From Proteobacteria bacterium UBA4656 (lineage in GTDB: Bacteria; Pseudomonadota; Gammaproteobacteria; Xanthomonadales; Ahniellaceae): DNA of 13,177 nucleotides. Each line of letters starts with the position of its first letter. Position 1 is the stretch's first letter. Position numbers and translations under genes: made by a program. Where the stretch lies: assembly GCA_002405525.1 (NCBI GenBank), contig DHLY01000020.1, positions 27,961 to 41,137 of the forward strand, read 5' to 3'. This document shows positions 7,563-13,177 of this stretch, piece after piece. The notes below the pieces were generated by a model. That model made no database searches. It saw nothing but the letters and a program-made list of their open reading frames with translations, and was not told the origin of the DNA.

Positions 7563-7592
7563 ATGATTACGCTTGTAAATCCCGAATGTCAA
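7563..7592 (-). promoter_or_regulatory. Sigma70-type promoter of the blaI-M56 operon
   Basis: On the minus strand a perfect -35 TTGACA (complement of 7587-7592) is followed after 18 bases by AATCAT (complement of 7563-7568), four of six matches to a -10. The expected start of transcription is near 7556, giving a leader of about 20 bases. One operator occupies the spacer and touches the -10, so repression by blocking RNA polymerase is the natural reading. Confidence 0.65.
7565..7579. promoter_or_regulatory. BlaI-type operator, promoter-spacer copy
   Basis: The minus strand reads TTTACAAGCGTAATC, with core TTAC-N4-GTAA at 7567-7578. It shares the TTTAC and GTAATC arms with the plus-strand reading of the proximal copy, with only the four central bases differing. 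The two centres are 25 bases apart. It overlaps the -10 element of the operon promoter. Confidence 0.75.
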
Positions 7593-7676
7593 GGATGCCG
7601 TCGCGGCGCACCCGGACCGCCGGTCACGGGACCGCGGCACGCACCCGGCCGGTCGCGCGCCCCGATGCAATCGACG

Positions 7677-7711
7677 AAAAAACGCGAAACCCCACCGAAG
7701 CGCGGTTTCGC
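7677..7711 (-). terminator. Rho-independent terminator on the minus strand with no visible upstream gene
   Basis: Read leftwards, an 8-bp perfect stem, GCGAAACC/GGTTTCGC (7704-7711 with 7684-7691), is capped by a short inner stem with a TTCG tetraloop. It is followed by G and six T residues (complement of 7677-7682), which is a textbook intrinsic terminator. It lies upstream of the blaI promoter, so it does not end that operon. I find no convincing minus-strand protein gene to its right, so it ends either an unrecognised small RNA or read-through antisense to the patatin gene. Confidence 0.75.
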
Positions 7712-7977
7712 AGGACGCGTGCAGCACGACGACGGGTCGGTCGACGCTCTGCCCACGGCAGTGCTGCCAGCGCGCCTGCACGCCCGGACATGGGACGGCG
7801 GCCTCGAGTCGCTCGATCCCCGGCCCCTCGCCCGTCGCTTCATCGCACCGCCCCGGGACCGGCCAGCGCCGCCGGTACCTGTCGTTCTACCCGCAGCGAC
7901 GTTCCGCTCAGTGCGACAACGCCGGGCGGGTCGACGGTGGCGCACGGGTGCGGACTGCGCGCGACCCGGCGGATGCG
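7712..7977. other. Gene-poor stretch; possible small-RNA region on the minus strand
   Basis: No protein gene can be supported here. The long open frames crossing it are GC-rich shadows with no family resemblance. A 27-codon minus-strand frame (7908-7991) begins at an ATG five bases after GGGAG, but its product is low-complexity Arg/Ala/Pro and I do not call it. The terminator at the left edge suggests that something may be transcribed leftwards. I could not find a clear minus-strand promoter. Confidence 0.35.
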
Positions 7978-8007
7978 TTGACCCCTCGCATTTTTTCTCC
8001 CTAAACT
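7978..8007 (+). promoter_or_regulatory. Candidate sigma70 promoter for the patatin-like gene
   Basis: TTGACC (7978-7983), five of six matches to the -35 consensus, is followed after 18 bases by TAAACT (8002-8007), four of six matches to -10. The spacer carries a run of six T. Transcription would start near 8014 and leave a leader of about 90 bases before the chosen ATG. Confidence 0.5.
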
Positions 8008-8103
8008 GATGCGCGCGGACCCGGAGGCCAGCATCGTCCGACTGGCGCAAACCGATTTCCTGCGCGTGCCGGCAGGCAGTGGCGCAGCGTGACGAAGGAC
8101 AGC

Positions 8104-10449
8104 ATGAGCCTGCCCGCGCGACCCCCATTCGCCCAGCGCGGCGCCCGTGATTCCAGGCGCGGTCCGATGGCCGTTGCGCGTCGCACGTTGCGGACCATCG
8201 CGCAGGCCGCGATGCTGGCAGGCCTCTTCGTGCTGCCAGCTTATGGCACGGAGCATCCGCGCGTCGCGGCAACCTCCGCCGGGCAGGCGCCGTCCGCCGG
8301 AACGACCTCGGCGCGACCGATCATCGGACTCGTGCTGTCCGGCGGCGGCGCTCGCGGCATGGCCCATCTCGGCGTCCTGCGCGAACTGGAGCGACTGCGG
8401 GTACCGGTGGATATCGTGGTGGGCACCAGCTTCGGTGCCGTCATCGGCGGCGCCTACGCCAGCGGTGCCGACCTCGCGGAGTTGGAGGCGCTGGTCCGAC
8501 AGGTGCCCTGGGACAGCGTGCTGCAGGACCGCCCGCCGCGCGACGATCTCGGCTTCCGCCGGCGCGAGGAGGACCGCCTGGTGTCCTCGCGGTTCGAGAT
8601 GGGCGTCGGAGGCGACGGTCTCAGCCTGCCGATGGGCGCGTTCAGCAGTCTGGAGGTCGAAAGGCTGTTGCGCCAGGTGGCGCCGGCCGGTGTGTTGCAT
8701 CGGGTGGAGGACTTACCGCTGACCTATCGCGCGGTGGCCACCGACATGCTGTCCGGGGACATGGTGGTGCCGGTGGGCGTTTCGCTGTTCACCGCGATGC
8801 GGGCCTCGATGGCGGTACCGGGCGCCTTCGCACCGATCACGGTCGACGGCCGCGTGCTTGGGGATGGCGGACTGGTCAACAACCTGCCCGTGCAGCTGGC
8901 GCGCGAGCTCGGGGCCGAGGTCGTCATCGCAGTGAACCTGGGCACGCCGCTGGGTGGCCGGGAGACGCTGAGCAGCGCGCTGGGCATGGCCCAGCAGATG
9001 CTCAACATCCTCACCGAGCAGAACGTCCAACGATCCCTGCGCGAACTGAGTGCGCGGGACGTGCTGATCACGCCGGACCTCACCGGCGTGCAGTTCATGG
9101 ACTTCGGGCAGGTACCCGGCAGCGTCGCGGCGGGGGCGGAGGCGGCCCGCGCGGCGGCCGAGCGGCTGGCGCCGTGGTCGGTCGACGCCGCGGAGTTCAC
9201 CGCCTTCACCGATCGGCGCCGTGCCCTTCAGCGCATGCTGACCAGCGCACCACCGGTGGCGGCGGCTGTGCGCGTGGAGACCCCTGACGGCGCGGACGGT
9301 CAGGCCGCCGCGCGGGCGATCGCCGATGCAGGGCTACGCGTGGGCGATCCGCTCGTGCCGGACCGCGTCAGCGACGCGGCAGTGCGCCTGCAGCAACAGG
9401 CCGGGATCGAGCGTGTCGACGTTCTCATCGATGGCAACGGCGCGGCGCGAAGCGTGGTGCTGCTGCCGGTGACCTCGCGGCTGGGCACCTCGAGGGTCCG
9501 TTTCGGCGTCGAGTTGGAGAGCGACGCCGACCGGCGGAACGACTTCACCGTATCCGGCCTCTACACGCGCGGCAGCCTCAATTCGTGGGGTGCCGAGTGG
9601 CGAACCCTGGCACGGGTGGGTGCAGTGGCCGAAGTGCAGACAGAGTGGCACCAGCCACTGGGTACGGGCTCGCCGTGGTTCGTCTCGGCGCGCGCCGGCA
9701 CGCGCAGCATCGATGCCGTGCTGTACGACGACTTCAGGCCGCGGCGCGAGATCAGCGCGTTGGGCAGTACCGCGGCGCTGACGGGTGGCGTACGCGTGCT
9801 GGAGGCGGGCCAGGTCCGCCTCGGCGTGCAGCGCCGCCACCTCCGTCTGCGCTCGCGCATTCCCGAAGAGGCAGAGGACATCGTCCTCGCCACCGGATCG
9901 AGGTTCGCCGACTTCACCTACGACACTCTCGATTCGCTGGGCTTTCCCACCCGCGGCCAATTGCTGATCGCCAGCTACGAGAGCTTCGGGATCGATCCCG
10001 ACGAGCAGGTCGACAGCTACGTGGCGCGGGTCGACGCGCTGGCGGCCTACAGTCGCGGACCGTGGTCCGGCCATGTCTACGCCGTCGGGCTGACCGGCTC
10101 TCTGGCCAGGTCGCTGCCGCTCAGCCTGGGCGGTTTCCTGCGTCTGTCAGGCGCCCCGCCCGACTCGGTGATCGTCGACCAGCTGGGGTTCGGGCGATTG
10201 GTGATGGCGCGCGAGATCGGACGCTTGTCCCCAGCCCTCGGTGGGGCGGTCCGAGTTGGCGGCTCCCTGGAAATCGCGCACGAGTTCTACGAGCGCGCGG
10301 GCCGCACTTTTGCGGGGGGCAGCGCCTTCACCGCCGTAGAGACGCGCTTCGGTCCGCTGTATCTCGCGATCGGGCACACGCACGAAATCGGAACAACAGT
10401 CTACCTGTATCTTGGTTCGGTGCTGCTGCCCAACGGGCTGGTGCGCTGA
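8104..10449 (+). CDS. Patatin-like phospholipase with POTRA and outer-membrane beta-barrel (type Vd autotransporter, PlpD-like)
   Basis: This 781-residue protein has the type Vd secretion layout: signal peptide, patatin lipase, one POTRA domain and a C-terminal outer-membrane barrel. The hydrophobic signal core (about 33-47) ends in AYG. The lipase has the oxyanion motif GGGARG (80-85), the nucleophile Ser109 in GTSFG, and Asp254 in DGG, so the Ser-Asp dyad is complete. Residues about 385-455 fit POTRA, and 465-781 show alternating beta strands typical of a barrel. PlpD of Pseudomonas aeruginosa, the prototype, is a phospholipase A1. The last strand, TTVYLYLGSVL, is followed by LPNGLVR, so the protein does not end in the aromatic residue expected of a BAM signal. 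I chose the ATG at 8104, with AAGGA four to five bases upstream. An in-frame ATG at 8167 would give a shorter, more normal signal peptide. Confidence 0.92.
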   Translation: MSLPARPPFAQRGARDSRRGPMAVARRTLRTIAQAAMLAGLFVLPAYGTEHPRVAATSAGQAPSAGTTSARPIIGLVLSGGGARGMAHLGVLRELERLRVPVDIVVGTSFGAVIGGAYASGADLAELEALVRQVPWDSVLQDRPPRDDLGFRRREEDRLVSSRFEMGVGGDGLSLPMGAFSSLEVERLLRQVAPAGVLHRVEDLPLTYRAVATDMLSGDMVVPVGVSLFTAMRASMAVPGAFAPITVDGRVLGDGGLVNNLPVQLARELGAEVVIAVNLGTPLGGRETLSSALGMAQQMLNILTEQNVQRSLRELSARDVLITPDLTGVQFMDFGQVPGSVAAGAEAARAAAERLAPWSVDAAEFTAFTDRRRALQRMLTSAPPVAAAVRVETPDGADGQAAARAIADAGLRVGDPLVPDRVSDAAVRLQQQAGIERVDVLIDGNGAARSVVLLPVTSRLGTSRVRFGVELESDADRRNDFTVSGLYTRGSLNSWGAEWRTLARVGAVAEVQTEWHQPLGTGSPWFVSARAGTRSIDAVLYDDFRPRREISALGSTAALTGGVRVLEAGQVRLGVQRRHLRLRSRIPEEAEDIVLATGSRFADFTYDTLDSLGFPTRGQLLIASYESFGIDPDEQVDSYVARVDALAAYSRGPWSGHVYAVGLTGSLARSLPLSLGGFLRLSGAPPDSVIVDQLGFGRLVMAREIGRLSPALGGAVRVGGSLEIAHEFYERAGRTFAGGSAFTAVETRFGPLYLAIGHTHEIGTTVYLYLGSVLLPNGLVR

Positions 10450-10467
10450 GCGCGCTGCGGATTCTCC

Positions 10468-11445
10468 TCAGTCGCCCATCTGCCGCTGGCGGTGCTCCCA
10501 GCGCTCCTGCGCATCCAGGCACAGGGTGGCGATGGGCCGCGCTTCGAGCCGCTCGATCCCGATCTCCTCGCCCGTTTCCTCGCAAAACCCGTACTCGCCG
10601 TCCTCGATCCGCCTGAGCGCCTTGTCGATCTTCGAGATCAGTTTCCGGTAACGGTCACGGGTCCGCAGTTCCAGCGAATTCTCCGTCTCGCGAGTGGCGC
10701 GTTCGGCCTCGTCGCCGACGTCCCGCACCTCCTCGCGCAGGTTGTCGATGGTTTGCTTGGACTCCTCGACCAATTCGACGCGCCAGTTCAGCAGTTTCTG
10801 CCGGAAGTACTCCAGGTGCAGCGGACCCATGTACGCCTCGCCCGGCGAGGGGCGATAGCCGGGCGGCAGATCGGGGCGCACCCGCTCGTCGCCCGCGACC
10901 ACGATCGGCGCCGCCTTGCGCGGCGCCGGACGTGGCACGGTCTTCGGCTTGCTTACCGCGATCGCCACCGCGACCGCGCCGGACCGCGCGGCGGCAGCCG
11001 GGCGCGCCGACGGCGCTGCGGTCACGCTCACGGGCTTCGCCGCCGGCGCAACCTTGGCGCCTGTCGCCGCCTTCAGGGCGGGCGCCGGCTTCGCGACTGG
11101 ATCGGCCTTTGCGGCTGGCTTGGGCGCGACCGCAGCAGGCTTCGCCGTGGGCTTCGCTACCGGCTTGGCAGGCACGGGCTTCGATGCCGCCTTGGGCGCG
11201 GCCTTGCCGCCCGGCCTCGTGATCACCTTCGGTTCCAGCTTCGCGGCCGCTTTCGAAGCAGCCGTCGGGGCAGGACTGGCTTTGCCGGCCGGCTTCGGGC
11301 GACCGGCAAGGGCCGCCTTGGCGCGACCGACGACGGCATTTGCCAGCTTCTTCAGCGCGCTCTGCGGCTTTGCCGTGGTCGGTTTCCCGCTGACTGCGCG
11401 CGGCGCGGGCTTGGACGGTTTCTTCGGGGGAGCCTTCTTCGCCAT
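10468..11445 (-). CDS. dksA: RNA polymerase-binding transcription factor DksA with long Lys/Ala/Pro N-terminal extension
   Basis: DksA binds the secondary channel of RNA polymerase and, with ppGpp, adjusts initiation at stringent-response promoters. The conserved part runs from about 205 to 325 of 325 residues: a coiled coil with the tip DEAERA (245-250; E. coli has DPVDRA), then [18 protein letters not shown], then the zinc-finger region. Two of the four usual cysteines are replaced: C288-E-E-T291 and C309-L-D-A312. This resembles DksA2 of Pseudomonas and some alphaproteobacterial DksA, which depend less on zinc. Residues 1-190 are Lys/Ala/Pro-rich, presumably disordered, as I recall for xanthomonad DksA. 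I chose the ATG at 11443-11445 (MAKKAPPKK). An AAGGA lies 13 bases upstream, which is rather far. A GTG at 11518-11520 would sit almost on the transcription start. The gene is convergent with the patatin gene, 18 bases away. Confidence 0.95.
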   Translation of the reverse strand: MAKKAPPKKPSKPAPRAVSGKPTTAKPQSALKKLANAVVGRAKAALAGRPKPAGKASPAPTAASKAAAKLEPKVITRPGGKAAPKAASKPVPAKPVAKPTAKPAAVAPKPAAKADPVAKPAPALKAATGAKVAPAAKPVSVTAAPSARPAAAARSGAVAVAIAVSKPKTVPRPAPRKAAPIVVAGDERVRPDLPPGYRPSPGEAYMGPLHLEYFRQKLLNWRVELVEESKQTIDNLREEVRDVGDEAERATRETENSLELRTRDRYRKLISKIDKALRRIEDGEYGFCEETGEEIGIERLEARPIATLCLDAQERWEHRQRQMGD

Positions 11446-11531
11446 GGCGATCTGCGATTCCTTGGACACGGAACGGCGCGCCTGCTGCCGCGGCCGGGGG
11501 GGGACGACCGGTTGAGGCACGTCAGCCGAGT

Positions 11532-11560
11532 CTTATAGCCTACCGGCCCCACGCCGGCAA
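11532..11560 (-). promoter_or_regulatory. Sigma70-type promoter of dksA
   Basis: On the minus strand TTGCCG (complement of 11555-11560, four of six matches) is followed after exactly 17 bases by TATAAG (complement of 11532-11537, five of six). Transcription would begin near 11525, leaving about 80 bases of leader before the MAKK start. This supports that start over the GTG at 11518-11520. Confidence 0.7.
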
Positions 11561-11573
11561 CCGCGGCGCCCCA

Positions 11574-11882
11574 ATGCCACCCTGTCCCACCGAAACACCG
11601 CCCTCTCCCGCCCAGCGCGGCGCGCTCATGCTGCTGCGGGGCTACCGCCTGCTGCTCAGTCCGCTGCTCGGCCAGCGCTGCCGCTTCCACCCCTCGTGCT
11701 CGCACTATGCTGGCGAGGCGATCCTGCGCTTCGGCGTCCTGCGCGGCGGCCTGCTGGCGATGTTCCGCCTCTGCCGCTGCCAGCCGCTGTGCGAAGGCGG
11801 CCTCGACCCGGTGCCGCCGGCCTGGCCGGCCCGACCGTGGCGGCGCCCGCAGGCCGGACCGACCGACGGTGCTGCGCCGTGA
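11574..11882 (+). CDS. yidD: Membrane protein insertion efficiency factor YidD
   Basis: This 102-residue YidD-family protein helps the YidC insertase place proteins in the inner membrane, to which it attaches through an amphipathic helix. The family signature is complete: [31 protein letters not shown] (20-50), [17 protein letters not shown] (56-72) and GGLDPVP (75-81). The N-terminal 18 residues and the Pro/Arg-rich tail are outside the conserved core. The start is uncertain: ATG 11574 has no Shine-Dalgarno sequence, and ATG 11628 ([10 protein letters not shown]) would give a product closer to the usual family start. YidD usually sits between rnpA and yidC. Here it lies between dksA (divergent) and an M23 peptidase gene whose GTG overlaps its stop by four bases. 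Confidence 0.93.
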   Translation: MPPCPTETPPSPAQRGALMLLRGYRLLLSPLLGQRCRFHPSCSHYAGEAILRFGVLRGGLLAMFRLCRCQPLCEGGLDPVPPAWPARPWRRPQAGPTDGAAP

Positions 11883-12685
11883 TCGGCGCCGCGCTCGGCA
11901 TCGCCATGCTCGCCTCGTCCGCTGCGGACTGCACACCGGCCCTGCCGCCGAGGATACGCCAGGGGGAACGGGTGATCGGCCGCATCGCAGCGGGTTGCAC
12001 GGTGCGTCTGCAGACGCGCACGCTGCGCGTCGCGCCCGATGGCACCTTCGTATTCGGCGTCGGCCGCGACGCGCCGTCGTTGCTGCAGGTGCGGGCCGGC
12101 TCCGACCCGGCGCGACTGCAGGCCTTCGACGTCGAGGTCACGCCGCGACGCTGGCGCGTCGAACGCGTGGACGGCGTACCGGAATCCACGGTGAACCCGC
12201 CACCAGCGATCGCGGCGCGGATCCGCGAAGAACAGGCCCGGGTGGCGCGCGCGCGGGATCGCGACGACCCACGACTCGACTTCGCCTCGGCGTTCCGGCG
12301 ACCCGTCGAGGGTCGCATCAGCGGGGTCTACGGCAGCCAGCGCATCCTCAACGGCACGCCCAAGGACCCGCATTACGGGCTCGACATCGCCGCGCCTGAC
12401 GGCACGCCTGTCATGGCGCCCGCGGGTGGTGTCGTCACCTTCGCCGATCCCGACCTGTACCTGACCGGCGGCACATTGCTGCTCGACCACGGCCACGGCG
12501 TCAGCAGCGTGTTCATCCATCTGCGTCGCATCGACGCCGCACCGGGCCAGCGGGTCGAACGTGGCGACCCGATCGGCGCGGTTGGCGCCACGGGCCGGGC
12601 GAGCGGGCCGCACCTGCACTGGGGTCTGAACTGGTTCGACGTGCGCCTGGACCCGGCGCTGCTGCTGGCTGACCCCGAGGAGTAA
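11879..12685 (+). CDS. M23 family (LytM-type) metallopeptidase, probably periplasmic
   Basis: This 268-residue peptidase probably cuts peptidoglycan cross-links. The LytM domain (about 140-260) has all zinc and catalytic residues: His165 and Asp169 in HYGLD, His214 in FIHL, and His245/His247 in GPHLHW. The middle part (about 25-105) is beta-rich and resembles the N-terminal region of other periplasmic M23 proteins. The N-terminus [18 protein letters not shown] is hydrophobic and probably an export signal, but it has no positive charge and no proper lipobox before Cys18. I chose the GTG at 11879-11881 because it overlaps the yidD stop (GTGA), which suggests coupled translation. The frame is open further upstream, but that stretch lies inside yidD and reads as Arg/Pro-rich shadow. 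A strong hairpin follows five bases after the stop. Confidence 0.9.
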   Translation: MIGAALGIAMLASSAADCTPALPPRIRQGERVIGRIAAGCTVRLQTRTLRVAPDGTFVFGVGRDAPSLLQVRAGSDPARLQAFDVEVTPRRWRVERVDGVPESTVNPPPAIAARIREEQARVARARDRDDPRLDFASAFRRPVEGRISGVYGSQRILNGTPKDPHYGLDIAAPDGTPVMAPAGGVVTFADPDLYLTGGTLLLDHGHGVSSVFIHLRRIDAAPGQRVERGDPIGAVGATGRASGPHLHWGLNWFDVRLDPALLLADPEE

Positions 12686-12689
12686 GCAT

Positions 12690-12708
12690 CCCCCGGCAAA
12701 GCCGGGGG
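12690..12708 (+). terminator. Perfect 8-bp GC hairpin after the M23 gene
   Basis: CCCCCGGC and GCCGGGGG pair around an AAA loop, starting five bases past the M23 stop codon. No T-run follows on the plus strand, so it would be an imperfect intrinsic terminator. On the minus strand the same hairpin could be part of the IS200/IS605 end or a REP-like palindrome. Both readings remain open. Confidence 0.5.
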
Positions 12709-12725
12709 CTTGAGGGTGTGAGCCG

Positions 12726-12788
12726 CTCAACGCGATTTGTTGAGGCCGCTGACTCGGCCTGAGCTCAGTTCAGCCACCTGAAGGTGGC
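12726..12788. repeat. Cluster of inverted repeats beside the IS200-type gene, probable IS end
   Basis: Four inverted repeats follow each other almost without gaps: CTCAAC/GTTGAG (12726-12744), AGGCCG/CGGCCT (12743-12760), the perfect palindrome CTGAGCTCAG (12759-12768), and GCCACC-TGAA-GGTGGC (12773-12788). The last lies two bases beyond the transposase stop codon. IS200/IS605 elements have subterminal hairpins at their ends that TnpA recognises as single strands, so this probably contains the element's right end. The exact boundary and target site cannot be fixed from this window. Confidence 0.55.
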
Positions 12789-12790
12789 CG

Positions 12791-13177
12791 CTACCTCGAC
12801 AACTCCAACTGCTCCAGGCGCGGGCCCTCGGCTTGCTGACTGCGAATGTACGCCCTGATCACTTCCTCGTCGCGACCGACCGTCGAGACGAGGCAGCCCC
12901 TCGCCCAGACGTGTTGCCCGACGAAGTTTCGCTTGCGCTCCGCGTACACCCGCGCAAGGTGAATCGCACTCTTGCCCTTGATGTACCCCACTACCTGCGA
13001 GACTGCATACTTCGGCGGTATTCGCAGCATCATGTGCGCGTGCTCGGGCATGAGATGCCCCTCTTCTAGCCGGCTTTCCTTCTGCTCCGCCAACTGTTGG
13101 CACCCGTCCCTCTGCGGATGCTCCGTATCGTGTGCTTGGCGGCTCACGAACGCAGTCTCCGCGATCGACTCCTGCAT
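12791..13177 (-). pseudogene. tnpA: IS200/IS605 family Y1 transposase TnpA with a scrambled N-terminus
   Basis: The open frame runs from an ATG at the window edge to a TAG and encodes 128 residues. From about residue 29 it matches the family well: QLAEQKESRLEEGHLMPEH, the HUH motif H46-A-H48, IPPKYAVSQVVGYIKGKSAIHLARVY, WARGCLVSTVG (usually WARGYFVSTVG) and the probable catalytic Tyr110 in RAYIRSQ. The first 28 residues do not resemble the expected first strand and KYRRK region. The other two minus-strand frames in that stretch read TRYG and SIRRGTGA, close to the family's LYGSIRR segment. This suggests a small deletion plus frameshifts. Members are usually about 135-155 residues. I therefore think the gene is inactive, though an intact frame from an MQE start keeps some doubt. 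Confidence 0.65.

Larger units (their letters stand above)
12690..13177 (-). mobile_element. IS200/IS605-type element or remnant, left part outside the window
   Basis: This comprises the TnpA-like gene and the hairpin cluster that follows it. Such elements move as single strands with no terminal inverted repeats and no target duplication, so the ends cannot be seen directly. No tnpB is visible. The right boundary given is my best guess at the outermost hairpin, and the other end lies beyond the window. Confidence 0.5.

Noticed and set aside
5669..7981. A 770-codon plus-strand frame across the BlaI-M56 operon
   Set aside because: The opposite strand has recognised families, a promoter, operators and ribosome binding sites. 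The plus-strand product is Arg/Ala/Pro-rich noise.
7908..7991. A 27-codon minus-strand frame with a GGGAG ribosome binding site
   Set aside because: The product is low-complexity Arg/Ala/Pro, and the purine run is the complement of a T-run in the patatin promoter spacer. It is too weak to call as a gene.
7589..8272. A 227-codon minus-strand frame in the gap before the patatin gene
   Set aside because: It runs straight through the intrinsic terminator and the start of the patatin gene, and its product is Arg-rich without motifs.
10900..11440. Repeated Lys/Ala/Pro codons in dksA as a DNA repeat
   Set aside because: The repetition is at the protein level, in a low-complexity tail. No exact tandem unit is kept in the DNA.
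1..13177. CRISPR array, tRNA, rRNA, prophage or attachment sites
   Set aside because: I saw no regularly spaced direct repeats, cloverleaf-like sequence, rRNA segments, integrase or phage structural genes on either strand.

Overview
The window is GC-rich DNA with tightly packed, often overlapping genes. It fits a gammaproteobacterium of the Lysobacterales (Xanthomonadales) type. The best clue is a DksA with a long Lys/Ala/Pro-rich N-terminal extension and the CxxT...CxxA version of its zinc-finger site. The FadB/FadJ-like protein and the BlaI-M56 pair also fit that group. This placement rests on remembered family features, not on a search.

Layout. (1) 59-3126, minus strand: a translationally coupled pair (GTGA overlap). 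The first gene encodes a small protein resembling the N-terminal part of Ycf46-type AAA proteins, without the ATPase. The second encodes a large receiver-PAS-GAF-GGDEF-EAL protein whose cyclase, phosphodiesterase and phospho-acceptor residues all look degenerate, while the c-di-GMP I-site is kept. It is more likely a c-di-GMP receptor than an enzyme. (2) 3251-5290, plus: the bifunctional alpha subunit of fatty acid beta-oxidation. (3) 5392-7592, minus: a BlaI/MecI-type repressor, an overlapping M56 membrane metallopeptidase and a TonB-C-like segment in the same frame as the peptidase, separated by an in-frame TAG. Its promoter holds two matching TTAC-N4-GTAA operators. (4) 7593-8103: a gene-poor stretch with a strong minus-strand terminator that has no visible gene, and a candidate promoter reading right. 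(5) 8104-10449, plus: a patatin-like type Vd autotransporter phospholipase (PlpD-like). (6) 10468-11445, minus: dksA with a good sigma70 promoter. (7) 11574-12685, plus: yidD overlapping an M23 peptidase gene. (8) 12690-13177: a cluster of hairpins and a minus-strand IS200/IS605 TnpA gene with a scrambled N-terminus.

Most of the window concerns the cell envelope and global signalling: c-di-GMP sensing, a one-component BlaR-like sensor circuit, an outer-membrane lipase, a cell-wall hydrolase, a membrane-insertion factor and DksA. I see no prophage, CRISPR array, rRNA or tRNA. The less ordinary parts are the fully degenerate c-di-GMP protein with its coupled partner, the stop-interrupted M56/TonB-like gene under tandem BlaI-type operators, the orphan terminator and the hairpin-rich IS200 end.
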